DNA from: Clostridium jeddahitimonense
Lineage (GTDB): Bacteria; Bacillota; Clostridia; Clostridiales; Clostridiaceae
NCBI GenBank assembly: GCA_000753455.2
Contig: LM994670.1
Span: 864,178-928,177, forward strand
Direction of reading: 5' to 3'
Length of the DNA stretch: 64,000 bases
Shown one piece after another: positions 54,649 through 63,344 of this stretch; positions within the stretch are counted from its first letter, which is position 1; every line of letters starts with the position of its first letter. Under the pieces are notes generated by a model. The model had not been told where the DNA came from, did not search any database, and saw only the letters and a program-made list of their open reading frames with translations. Both the position numbers and the translations under genes were made by a program.

Positions 54649-57600
54649 GTGGAAATACTGAATTATGTTGAAAAATTTGAGGTTGATGGAAATAAGCATG
54701 GTAGGTATGGGATAAAATTAAGTCCTATGTCAAATACCATAAGATTTACAGCTAAGTATGATAATGCTATATGTGCCTATGTTGTAGGAGATTTTAATAA
54801 TTGGGAAAAGTCAGAGGAATTTAGGTTGAATTGGCAGCTTGATACTGAAGATAGTACATTAAAAATGATAAAAGATATAAAATTTGAGAATGGTTTAGAG
54901 GAAGGTCAATATAGATATAAGTATATTTTAGTTGATGGAGAAGGAAATGAAATATGGGTTGATAATCCATATGGAGGTAAAAATGGCTTTAAGTTTACGT
55001 GGGATAAAGTAGAAAGCTTTTTAGAAATATTATCATCAAATAAATATGTAACATATAAAGCTCCAGTAGAATTAGTAGGAAGAGTTGTTGAGCTTTATGA
55101 TAAAGTATTTTTTCCGGAGATCAAGTGGTATTTAGAAAAAGATATAGAAGGTGTAAACTTAGAAGATTCATATTTATATGTTTCTGAAGAGGTAGAGGAA
55201 GGAACAGAAATCTTTATAATAGCTAAAACTTATGACAACAAATATGAAAGCCGAAAAAAAATTACTGTTTCTAAGAGTTTACCTGATCAAACATTGGTAC
55301 ATTTTCTTACCGATGATAATAAGTATATTGGAGAGAGCTTTTTATGGAATTGTTGGGCATTTCAAGATGGATATGGTTCGAAGGAAATAGACTTCAATGT
55401 AGAGACTGATTTTGGAGCTTCTGCATATATGCCTTATTATAATTTCATAATTAGGAAGAAGCAATGGGGACCTAATTGGGTAAACCAGTGGGCAGAGCAA
55501 AGTGCTACTTTTAATACTGGTAACATAGGAAATAACCTATATATTTTATACGGTATACCAAGCCCATATAATTCATTAAAGGAGGCTGTTATGGCCTGTG
55601 GAACTAAAATAAAGTTTGCGGTTATTGATAACGATAGAAAGATAAAAGCGTACTTAACTAGAGAGCCTCTACTAGGTGTTGACTTTCACCTTTATATAAA
55701 TGGAGAGAAAATAGAGGAAGTAACAACTATAATAAGAGGAAGAGAAGTTATTTTAACTAATGTACCTAAGAATATTAAGCCTAATGATTTAGTAGTTGTA
55801 AGTCCTTCTAATATGTATAATCCTTGTAAAGTTACTATGAGAAGCTACTTAGATAAATATTATTATTCAAAAGAAATGGGAGTTTCATTCTTACCTGAAG
55901 ATATAGTATTAAGGCTCTGGGCACCGACAGCATATAAAGTGGAAGTAGCTTTATACAATAATTATGATGATTTAAATAATAATTATTGCAGTATAGCGGA
56001 AATGGCGTATGATCAAAGGACTGGAACCCATTATGTTGCTATAGATAGAGAAAGTAATGAAGGTAAATATTATTTATATAAATTACATTTTAGAGATATA
56101 AACAATGATGGGGAAAATATAGATAGGATAAATTACGCTGTTGATCCATATGCTTCTGCGGTAGGTATTAACGGAGATAAAGGTGCTTTAATAGATATTA
56201 ATAACAGTGAATGTAAGCCTTTAGGATGGAGAGAAGATAATAGCCCTGATATCAAGAAAAAGACTGACTCTATAATATATGAAATTCATGTAAGGGATTT
56301 TACAATAGATAAGACTTCAGGGGTAGCTGATGATTTAAGGGGAACCTACTTAGGGTTAGTAGAGGAAGGAACCTTTTACAAAGATGAAGTGACAGACAAG
56401 AAGGTAAGTACAGGAATTGATCATTTGAAGGAATTAGGGATAACTCATGTTCACTTACTTCCAACTTATGATTTTGGATCTGTAGATGAAAGATTTAAAG
56501 AGGTTAAAGAAAATAGAAACTGGGGATATGATCCGAAGAATTATAATGTACCCGAAGGTAGCTATAGCACAGATCCTTATAATCCAATATGTAGGATCAA
56601 GGAGTTTAGGCAGATGGTACAAGGACTCCATAAAAATGGAATAAGAGTAGTTTTAGATATGGTTTATAATCATATGATGAGTACTGAAAATATGGATAAG
56701 ATTGTTCCAGGTTACTATTTTAGAACTGATTATCTAGGAAGATACTCAAATGGTTCTGGATGTGGAAATGAGTTATGCACAGAAAGACCTATGGTTAGAA
56801 AGTTTATTTTAGACTCTTGCAATCATTGGATAAAGAATTACCATGTTGATGGGTTAAGATTTGATTTAATGGAATTAATGGATATAAAAACTACTAAGGA
56901 GATTGTAAGGAGAACTTCTAGAATAGATAAGAACTTTTTAATATATGGAGAACCTTGGAAAGGTGGCGACTCGCCAGTTAAGAATGGAACCTATAAAGGT
57001 TCTCAAAAGAAAGAAAACTTCTCAGTATTTAATGATACATTTAGAGATGCTATAAGGGGTGATAATTCACCATCTAGAGGATTTATAAATGGAGATCAGC
57101 ATAATGGAATAAAGGCATGGAGTATTATTGAAGGATTAAAGGGGTCAATATATACAATAACTTATAATCCAGATGAAAGTATAAATTATATGGATGCTCA
57201 TGATAATTATACTTTGTGGGATCAGATTGAAAAGACTCAAAACTATAATATTCAAGAAGGGTTATATAGACTTAATATTGGAAGTAATCCAATAGAAAAT
57301 TATAATGTAAGACAGTATTTATTAGGAGCTTCGATATTATTTACTGCTCAAGGAATACCATTTTTCCAAGGAGGAGCAGAATTCCTTAGAACTAAGCAAG
57401 GAGATCATAATAGTTATAAGAGTAACGATAATATAAATAGTATTAAGTGGAATGATAAAGTAAGATACATTGAAGTTTTTGAATATTATAAAGGATTAAT
57501 TAAAATAAGAAAAAAATATGATTTATTTAAGATGATATCTCCAGAAGGGATTAAAAAGAATTTAAGTATAAAGTTTGCTCATAATGACGATAAATCTGGA

Positions 57601-57840
57601 GTGATAATTTCTACTATTTCGAGCGAAGATAATAATGAGCAAATTATTATAATTTATAATGGAACTAGTATTGATAACTATAACGTAAATAATGAGGTAA
57701 AATTAAGTGGAAATAAGATTTGGAGTATAATAGCTAATAATAAATTAGCAGGAGTAGATACTATTGAAAAGATAGTTAATTCCAACATTCCTCTTATAAA
57801 ATCATATTCTATAATGATTTTACATGGTATTAGCTCATAA
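54649..57840 (+). CDS. pulA: Type I pullulanase (GH13)
   Basis: 1063 aa with a GTG start nine bases behind AGGGTGG. Two N-terminal CBM48/E-set-like modules (about 25-120 and about 150-260) precede a central region and a second E-set (about 420-510, LRLWAPTAYKVEVALY). The GH13 domain has the pullulanase motif NWGYDPKNYNVPEGSYS, D739 (GLRFDLMELMD), E768 (YGEPWKGG) and YMDAHDNYTLWD. It is larger than the usual 700-residue type I enzyme because of the added N-terminal domains. No signal peptide, so it should debranch glycogen inside the cell. Confidence 0.93.
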   Translation: MEILNYVEKFEVDGNKHGRYGIKLSPMSNTIRFTAKYDNAICAYVVGDFNNWEKSEEFRLNWQLDTEDSTLKMIKDIKFENGLEEGQYRYKYILVDGEGNEIWVDNPYGGKNGFKFTWDKVESFLEILSSNKYVTYKAPVELVGRVVELYDKVFFPEIKWYLEKDIEGVNLEDSYLYVSEEVEEGTEIFIIAKTYDNKYESRKKITVSKSLPDQTLVHFLTDDNKYIGESFLWNCWAFQDGYGSKEIDFNVETDFGASAYMPYYNFIIRKKQWGPNWVNQWAEQSATFNTGNIGNNLYILYGIPSPYNSLKEAVMACGTKIKFAVIDNDRKIKAYLTREPLLGVDFHLYINGEKIEEVTTIIRGREVILTNVPKNIKPNDLVVVSPSNMYNPCKVTMRSYLDKYYYSKEMGVSFLPEDIVLRLWAPTAYKVEVALYNNYDDLNNNYCSIAEMAYDQRTGTHYVAIDRESNEGKYYLYKLHFRDINNDGENIDRINYAVDPYASAVGINGDKGALIDINNSECKPLGWREDNSPDIKKKTDSIIYEIHVRDFTIDKTSGVADDLRGTYLGLVEEGTFYKDEVTDKKVSTGIDHLKELGITHVHLLPTYDFGSVDERFKEVKENRNWGYDPKNYNVPEGSYSTDPYNPICRIKEFRQMVQGLHKNGIRVVLDMVYNHMMSTENMDKIVPGYYFRTDYLGRYSNGSGCGNELCTERPMVRKFILDSCNHWIKNYHVDGLRFDLMELMDIKTTKEIVRRTSRIDKNFLIYGEPWKGGDSPVKNGTYKGSQKKENFSVFNDTFRDAIRGDNSPSRGFINGDQHNGIKAWSIIEGLKGSIYTITYNPDESINYMDAHDNYTLWDQIEKTQNYNIQEGLYRLNIGSNPIENYNVRQYLLGASILFTAQGIPFFQGGAEFLRTKQGDHNSYKSNDNINSIKWNDKVRYIEVFEYYKGLIKIRKKYDLFKMISPEGIKKNLSIKFAHNDDKSGVIISTISSEDNNEQIIIIYNGTSIDNYNVNNEVKLSGNKIWSIIANNKLAGVDTIEKIVNSNIPLIKSYSIMILHGISS

Positions 57841-57865
57841 TAAAAAGAAGTTTAGTAAAGAAATA

Positions 57866-57905
57866 TGCCTGTGGCAGAATGTAAATGTCACAGGCAACTT
57901 TTTTA
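57866..57905. terminator. Terminator between converging pulA and DUF1540 genes
   Basis: GCCTGTG (57867-57873) and CACAGGC (57889-57895) arms, then AACTTTTTT. Confidence 0.85.
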
Positions 57906-58220
57906 TTTTTCTTGGAAGCTTTGACAATGTGCTTCTGAATATATTTTTACGTCATCTCCACCTACGCTAATACAAGGAAGATCACATAAACTATTACAAT
58001 TATATTTACAATTTTCAACTTTACAAATCAAAGCATCACATGAACCTGAAGCATTTGTATTATTAGTTAAATCGCTATAAAGATTCTTGTCTAAGAAAGA
58101 TCCACAGCATGTATCTTCAGAGCAACAAGAATTTAGACCACCAATATTAACTCTATTTGAATAGCATACTCCAGATTTGTTATGTGAACAATTATTTACT
58201 GAACAATTTATTTCTGCCAT
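57903..58220 (-). CDS. DUF1540 domain protein with two Cys-rich repeats
   Basis: 105 aa from the ATG at 58220 behind AAGGAG; a GTG nine bases upstream in frame is too close. Two DUF1540 units are seen: CSVNNCSHNKSGVCYSNRVNIGG near the start and CKVENCKYNCNSLCDLPCISVGG near the end. The cysteines suggest metal binding. Such proteins are common in clostridia and have no proven function. It lies 17 bp after the rubrerythrin gene and is probably co-transcribed with it. Confidence 0.82.
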   Translation of the reverse strand: MAEINCSVNNCSHNKSGVCYSNRVNIGGLNSCCSEDTCCGSFLDKNLYSDLTNNTNASGSCDALICKVENCKYNCNSLCDLPCISVGGDDVKIYSEAHCQSFQEK

Positions 58221-58237
58221 ATTAAACACTCCTTTTA

Positions 58238-58783
58238 TTATTTAGAAAAATATCTATCAAGTAATCCTTTAAATGCTCTTCCATGTCTTGCTTCATCTTT
58301 ACACATTTCATGAACTGTATCGTGAATAGCATCTAAGTTATTTTGTTTAGCTAAACTAGCAAGCTTTTTCTTTCCATCACAAGCTCCAAATTCAGCTTCT
58401 ACTCTTGCACTAAGATTAGATTTTGTATCTGCAACAACAACTTCTCCTAGAATTTCTGCGAATTTTGATGCATGGTCAGCTTCTTCATAAGCGATTCTCT
58501 TATAAGCTTCAGCAACTTCTGGATATCCCTCTCTATCAGCAACTCTTCCCATTGCAAGATACATACCAACTTCTGTACATTCACCCATAAAGTTTGCTCT
58601 TAAGCCTTCTATAATTTCAGAATCAATACCTTCAACTATACCAACTCTATGTTCATCTGCCCATTGTAGTTCTCCCTTCATCTCTTCAAATTTACTAGCA
58701 GGAGCTTTACATATTGGACACACTTCTGGTGGAGCATCACCTTCATGAACATAACCACAGACTGTACAAATATATTTTTTCAT
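58238..58783 (-). CDS. Reverse rubrerythrin (rubredoxin domain N-terminal)
   Basis: 181 aa. The rubredoxin module comes first (residues 1-35; C6, C9, C22, C25 in YICTVCGY and VCPICKA), then the diiron four-helix domain with ExxH pairs (EEADHAS, EARHGR). This inverted order is that of the clostridial rubperoxin/revRbr NADH-dependent peroxidases, which reduce H2O2 and O2 in anaerobes. It is strongly expressed under oxygen stress in relatives. Confidence 0.93.
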   Translation of the reverse strand: MKKYICTVCGYVHEGDAPPEVCPICKAPASKFEEMKGELQWADEHRVGIVEGIDSEIIEGLRANFMGECTEVGMYLAMGRVADREGYPEVAEAYKRIAYEEADHASKFAEILGEVVVADTKSNLSARVEAEFGACDGKKKLASLAKQNNLDAIHDTVHEMCKDEARHGRAFKGLLDRYFSK

Positions 58784-58884
58784 TAAAATTTCCTCCCTTT
58801 ATTTATTTTGTAAATAATAAAAGTTTCAACTGTAGTATTATTTGCTAACTTATATAAAATTATGTTTATTATAAATAAAATAAG

Positions 58885-58912
58885 AAATAGCTAAGCAATT
58901 GCTTAGCTATTT
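58885..58912. terminator. 28-bp perfect palindrome, terminator of the solute-binding protein gene
   Basis: AAATAGCTAAGCAA and its exact complement without a loop. On the minus strand a T-rich tract follows. Confidence 0.75.
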
Positions 58913-58915
58913 AAA

Positions 58916-60097
58916 TTAATTATTAAGTTTTATATCATAAGTTGAATCAAGATTATCTAATTCATTATATATATTAGGAGATACAGGATAAGTAAAAGAT
59001 TCTTTTACATAATCTAAAATAGTTGCATTATCAAAAGATTTATCATTAATAAATTGTTCTGTAAGTGTAGTTGTTATTATAGGTGTATTTAAATATCTAT
59101 ATCTTTGCCAAATCTCAGATGAGTTAAGAAAGAAATTTAGAAAATCTAAAGAGGCACTTATATTATTAGACTTATTTAGAATTGATATATATTTATTGTT
59201 AGAATAGGAAAATTTCATATCAAAATTTTTAATAGGGACTATTCCTATTTTATTTTTTAAGTTATTATCACGTTCTATAGATGAATAAATTAATGATAAT
59301 GGCTCTATAGCTAGAGCTGATTTGCCGAGGAAAAATGGATGTGCTCCAGTTTTATCATAGTCATAATAATTTATATCAAAGATTGTATACATATCCCTCA
59401 AAGTAGACAGTGTATTAGTTAATAAAGAATTATAGTCAGAGTTTTTTATATTTAATAGGGATAATATAAATTCACCATCAGAAATAATAGTTGGTATTGA
59501 AAATGGAATTTTGTCTAAATTATCTGTTGAATATAGTTCATTTATAGAATTTAAATAGTTTTTTAATTCGTCTATATTATTAAAACCTTTAGGAAAATCA
59601 ATATTTATACTTGTCAAAAAATCTTTTCTATATACCAATACTTCAGGATTTATATCGTAGGATACTCCATATAAGTTATTGTTATAAATGCCATTTTTTA
59701 ATATACTATCAAAAAAATAATTTTCTTCATAGGTTTTAATATAATCATTTAAATCATATAATAATCCTTCTGTAGCTAAACTGTTAAAGTTATGAGAAGA
59801 GGAGATTATTATATCAGGGTAAGACTGATTTAGAAGAGAAGTATTAATATAATTAGAAACTTTCAAATCGCTACCTTCTATAAAAGATAAATCTATTTTT
59901 ATTGAAGGATTATATGATTCAAATCTTTTAATAGCTTTATCAAAATATAACTCTTCTTGAGTTAAAGATTCTTGAACCCAAATATTTAAAGTCGACGGCT
60001 TTTCAGTATTTATATCTAGAGGCTTGGACAAAAAAACAATAAATAAAACTGGTAAAAGCAGAATAATTGAAAATAAAAATAATTTATAAAATTTCAT
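58916..60097 (-). CDS. Membrane-anchored extracellular solute-binding protein (family 1)
   Basis: 394 aa from the ATG at 60097 behind AAAGGGTG. An N-terminal hydrophobic helix (about 5-24, LFLFSIILLLPVLFIVF) has no lipobox Cys, so the protein is an uncleaved anchor or secreted. The body matches the ABC sugar-binding fold: NIWVQESLTQEELYFDKAIKRFESYNPSIKIDLSF, YPDIIISSSHNFNSLATEGLLYDLNDYI, ISYDINPEVLVYRKDF-like core. No ABC permease or ATPase is near. It may work with a distant transporter or as a sensor. It diverges from tctC. Confidence 0.75.
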   Translation of the reverse strand: MKFYKLFLFSIILLLPVLFIVFLSKPLDINTEKPSTLNIWVQESLTQEELYFDKAIKRFESYNPSIKIDLSFIEGSDLKVSNYINTSLLNQSYPDIIISSSHNFNSLATEGLLYDLNDYIKTYEENYFFDSILKNGIYNNNLYGVSYDINPEVLVYRKDFLTSINIDFPKGFNNIDELKNYLNSINELYSTDNLDKIPFSIPTIISDGEFILSLLNIKNSDYNSLLTNTLSTLRDMYTIFDINYYDYDKTGAHPFFLGKSALAIEPLSLIYSSIERDNNLKNKIGIVPIKNFDMKFSYSNNKYISILNKSNNISASLDFLNFFLNSSEIWQRYRYLNTPIITTTLTEQFINDKSFDNATILDYVKESFTYPVSPNIYNELDNLDSTYDIKLNN

Positions 60098-60291
60098 TAA
60101 AACACCCTTTTTCAAAACTGAATATTGTACCAAATAATAATGTAAAGGTTTAAAACAACCGAATATAGTACAATTCACACTGAATATTATTAATTTAATA
60201 TATATTTATGAGATGATACAATAAATACATAAGATAATTATAAACAATGATGTAAATAATTACAATAATTTAGGTGTGAGGGGAGAAAGTT

Positions 60292-61269
60292 ATGAAAAAG
60301 GTTAAAAAATTATTAGCTAGCGTTATGGTAATGATGTTAGGAGTAACAGTTATAGGATGTCAAAGTAAGGATGCAAGTGGGGAAGCAACTGAAAATTGGC
60401 CAACAGAAGCAGTAACAATAATTTGTCCATGGGCAGTAGGTGGATTAGCTGACCAAGTAAATAGGGCGATGTCTGAATACGGTAAAGAGTTATTAGGACA
60501 ACCATTACTAGCAGATAATGTATTGGGTTCAGGTGGAGCAGTTGCATTAACTCAATATTTACAAGAAAAAGCTAATAGTCATAAGTTGATATTTGGTGGA
60601 GAAGGAAGCTTTGCGATAGCGCCTCTTACATCAGAAGTAGCATATAAATTTGAAGATTTTATTCCTGTAATTAACGTATATTCTTCTACATTTGTATTAT
60701 CAGCAAATCCTAAGACTAATGTAGATAGTTTTAAAGCATTAGAAGAATATGCTAAAAATAATGTAATAAAGGTTGCTACAAATGGTACTGCATCTTCTGA
60801 AGCAATGCAATGTGCGGCTTTATTAAATGAAATGGGAGCTAACTATCAGGTAGTGCCTTATGATGGAGCTAATGAAGCTTTAACTGCAGCAGTATCAGGA
60901 GAAGTTGATTTTGCTGTTACTCATGCATCTTTAGCAAGAGAGTTTGTTAAATCAGGTGATGTTAACCCTGTAGTTGCATTTGATGAAAAGAAGCTTGTTG
61001 ATGAAGTTTACAATTTAGATTGCGTTGTTGATTATGGATATGATACTTGGATGACAAATGTTTGTGCAGTATTTATGAGAGCTGGTACAGATCAAGTTGT
61101 GGTTGATAAGATGTATGATGTTTTAAATCAAATACTAACAAATGAAAAATTCTTAGCAACTGCTGATAATATTGGAGTAAATATAGATATTAAAAATGGT
61201 GAAGAAGTTAAAGCTTATATAGACAGCTGCATGGAGAAAGCAGGAAAGTACGCTAAATTAGTTCAATAA
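60292..61269 (+). CDS. tctC: Tripartite tricarboxylate-type transporter substrate-binding lipoprotein (TctC)
   Basis: 325 aa lipoprotein, with signal LLASVMVMMLGVTVIGC and lipidated C23. The Bug/TctC pattern follows: EAVTIICPWAVGGLADQVNRAMSE, LGQPLLADNVLGSGG, KVATNGTASSEAMQ, and PYDGANEALTAAVSGEVDFAVTH. It captures a carboxylate or similar anion outside the cell. GGGGAG precedes the ATG. A hairpin separates it from tctB. Confidence 0.92.
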   Translation: MKKVKKLLASVMVMMLGVTVIGCQSKDASGEATENWPTEAVTIICPWAVGGLADQVNRAMSEYGKELLGQPLLADNVLGSGGAVALTQYLQEKANSHKLIFGGEGSFAIAPLTSEVAYKFEDFIPVINVYSSTFVLSANPKTNVDSFKALEEYAKNNVIKVATNGTASSEAMQCAALLNEMGANYQVVPYDGANEALTAAVSGEVDFAVTHASLAREFVKSGDVNPVVAFDEKKLVDEVYNLDCVVDYGYDTWMTNVCAVFMRAGTDQVVVDKMYDVLNQILTNEKFLATADNIGVNIDIKNGEEVKAYIDSCMEKAGKYAKLVQ

Positions 61270-61273
61270 GTTG

Positions 61274-61300
61274 AAGAGGCTGTTATTTATACAGCCTCTT
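61274..61300 (+). terminator. Intraoperon hairpin between tctC and tctB
   Basis: AAGAGGCTGT/ACAGCCTCTT arms, 7-nt loop, then ATTTAT. The weak T tract suggests partial termination, which would give more binding protein than permease. Confidence 0.6.
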
Positions 61301-61323
61301 ATTTATAGAAAGAAGGGGATTAT

Positions 61324-61776
61324 ATGAAGATAAAGTTTAAACAAGACTTAGTAGGTGGAATAGTATTTTTAATAGTATCACTTGTTATTTGGTTTATGAT
61401 GCCAAGTCAAATTAAAATAAATACTACTGATGCAATAAATTCTCAAAGCTTTCCGAGAGTTATTATAGGCTTAATGATGGTTTGTAGTATTTATTTAATT
61501 ATAGTTCAAGTTATAAAGATTATAAAAAAGATACCAGTAAAAGAAGTAGAAATTGATTTAAAGCAAGAAGGAAAATGTATCCTTATGATAGGTATGATAG
61601 CTGCATATTGGCTAATGCTTCATTTCTTAACTTTTATGGCAGCTTCATTAATTTTTGCAGGAGCTATATTACTATTCTTTAAATGTAAAAATTGGAAGTA
61701 TTATGGAGTAGTATTTACTAGTATTATAGTCATAACACTAGTGTTTCAAAATTTATTAGGAGTAAAATTACCATAA
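61324..61776 (+). CDS. tctB: TTT transporter small membrane subunit (TctB)
   Basis: 150 aa with four TM helices, at about 10-28, 44-63, 83-103 and 105-145. The N-terminal pattern FKQDLVGGIVFLIVSLVIWFMMP and SQSFPRVIIGLMM are TctB-like. It forms the membrane complex with TctA. It lies 14 bp before tctA. Confidence 0.88.
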   Translation: MKIKFKQDLVGGIVFLIVSLVIWFMMPSQIKINTTDAINSQSFPRVIIGLMMVCSIYLIIVQVIKIIKKIPVKEVEIDLKQEGKCILMIGMIAAYWLMLHFLTFMAASLIFAGAILLFFKCKNWKYYGVVFTSIIVITLVFQNLLGVKLP

Positions 61777-61790
61777 GGAGGCAATAAGAT

Positions 61791-63326
61791 ATGTTAGAAA
61801 ATATAATGGCAGGGTTTCAAGAGTTTTTTTCTATAAGTAGCTTTATATATATGAATCTTGGGTTATTCCTTGGAATAGTGTTTGGATCAATTCCAGGACT
61901 TACAGTTATGCTTTGTTTAGTCCTATTTCTACCTATGACATATACATTAGGTGCTATTGATTCGTTTATGTTTTTGCTAGGAATTTATTGTGCAGGTAGT
62001 TATGGAGGATCTATTTCAGCTATATTAATTAAAACACCAGGAACTCCTCATGCAGCTGCAACTATGTTAGATGGACATCCTTTATCTAAGAAAGGATTTA
62101 CTAAAAAGGCTTTAAATATAGCTCTTAAAGCATCTACATATGGAGGAATATTTAGTGCTTTAGTGCTTTTATTTTTAGCTCCTCAAGTTGCAAAAGTAGC
62201 TATGAAGATGGGATCACCTGAATACTTCTTAATATGTACCTTTGGCTTAACTATTATTGCAGGGGTAAGTGGCAAGAGTTTAGTAAAAGGTATAATAGCA
62301 GGATGCTTAGGGCTATTTGTTTCTTTTATAGGAATGGATGCTATGAGTGGTAATACTATGCGTTTCTGCTTTGACAATGTCTATTTATATGGTGGCTTTG
62401 ATTTAGTTATTGTTCTTATTGGATTATTTGCTTTAGTAGAAATAATAAATCGTGGAAAATATAAAAAAGATGATTCTATGTTAAGTAAGTCTAATGATGC
62501 TGTAGAAGCACTTAAACATTTAGATGATGGAAAATTTACTAAGGAAGAACGTAAACGTATGAGAATGCCAAAGTTTATTTCTTCTTTAATAGGTGTAATT
62601 GTTGGTATAATTCCAGGGACAGGAGCGGCTATGGCATCTTTCTTAAGTTATGATGTTGCTAGAAAAATGTCTAAGCATCCAGAGGAGTTTGGAAAAGGAT
62701 CTATTGAAGGTGTTGCAGCAGCTGAATCCGCAAATAATGCAGTAACAGGAGCAACTTTAATACCATTATTAACTTTAGGTATACCTGGAGATGGTGCAGT
62801 TGCAATTATGCTTGGAGCGCTTATGATTAATGGATTAACTCCAGGACCAAATCTTTTTGCAGATCATGGAACAACAGTTTATGCAATTATGATTGGATTA
62901 ATATTTGTAAATTTATTTATGTATATACAAGGGAAGTATTTAACTAACCTTTTTGCAAAAGTTGTTAAGATTCCAACTGAGATTTTGACTCCTATAATAG
63001 TAGTTTTCTGTTTTGCAGGGGCTTATTCAATTAAGGATTCTTTATTTGATGTAGGTATATCTATTGTATTTGCTATTATTGCGTACCTTATGAGTAAATT
63101 AGATTTTCCGACTATTCCAATACTCTTGGGATTAGTGCTTGGAGGATTAACTGAAAAGAATTTCCGTCGTACATTAATGATATCTGATGGAAGCTTAAGT
63201 GTATTCTTTACACGTCCATTTTCAATAGTGTTTATTTTATTAATAATAGCGGTAGTAGCTATGATAGTAAAAACTAATATTAAAAACGCTAAAGCAGCTA
63301 AGCTGGAAGAAAAAGTAGAGGTATAA
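61791..63326 (+). CDS. tctA: TTT transporter large membrane subunit (TctA)
   Basis: 511 aa, about 12 TM helices. The TctA signatures are GIVFGSIPGLTVMLCLVLFLPMTY, YGGSISAILIKTPGTPHAAATMLDG, and their second-half counterparts GIIPGTGAAMASFLSYDVAR and TLIPLLTLGIPGDGAVAIM. It is the ion-coupled translocation unit. It is followed 18 bp later by the sulfatase gene, which is unusual for this transporter family. Confidence 0.95.
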   Translation: MLENIMAGFQEFFSISSFIYMNLGLFLGIVFGSIPGLTVMLCLVLFLPMTYTLGAIDSFMFLLGIYCAGSYGGSISAILIKTPGTPHAAATMLDGHPLSKKGFTKKALNIALKASTYGGIFSALVLLFLAPQVAKVAMKMGSPEYFLICTFGLTIIAGVSGKSLVKGIIAGCLGLFVSFIGMDAMSGNTMRFCFDNVYLYGGFDLVIVLIGLFALVEIINRGKYKKDDSMLSKSNDAVEALKHLDDGKFTKEERKRMRMPKFISSLIGVIVGIIPGTGAAMASFLSYDVARKMSKHPEEFGKGSIEGVAAAESANNAVTGATLIPLLTLGIPGDGAVAIMLGALMINGLTPGPNLFADHGTTVYAIMIGLIFVNLFMYIQGKYLTNLFAKVVKIPTEILTPIIVVFCFAGAYSIKDSLFDVGISIVFAIIAYLMSKLDFPTIPILLGLVLGGLTEKNFRRTLMISDGSLSVFFTRPFSIVFILLIIAVVAMIVKTNIKNAKAAKLEEKVEV

Positions 63327-63344
63327 ATAAAGGAGAGAATTTTT

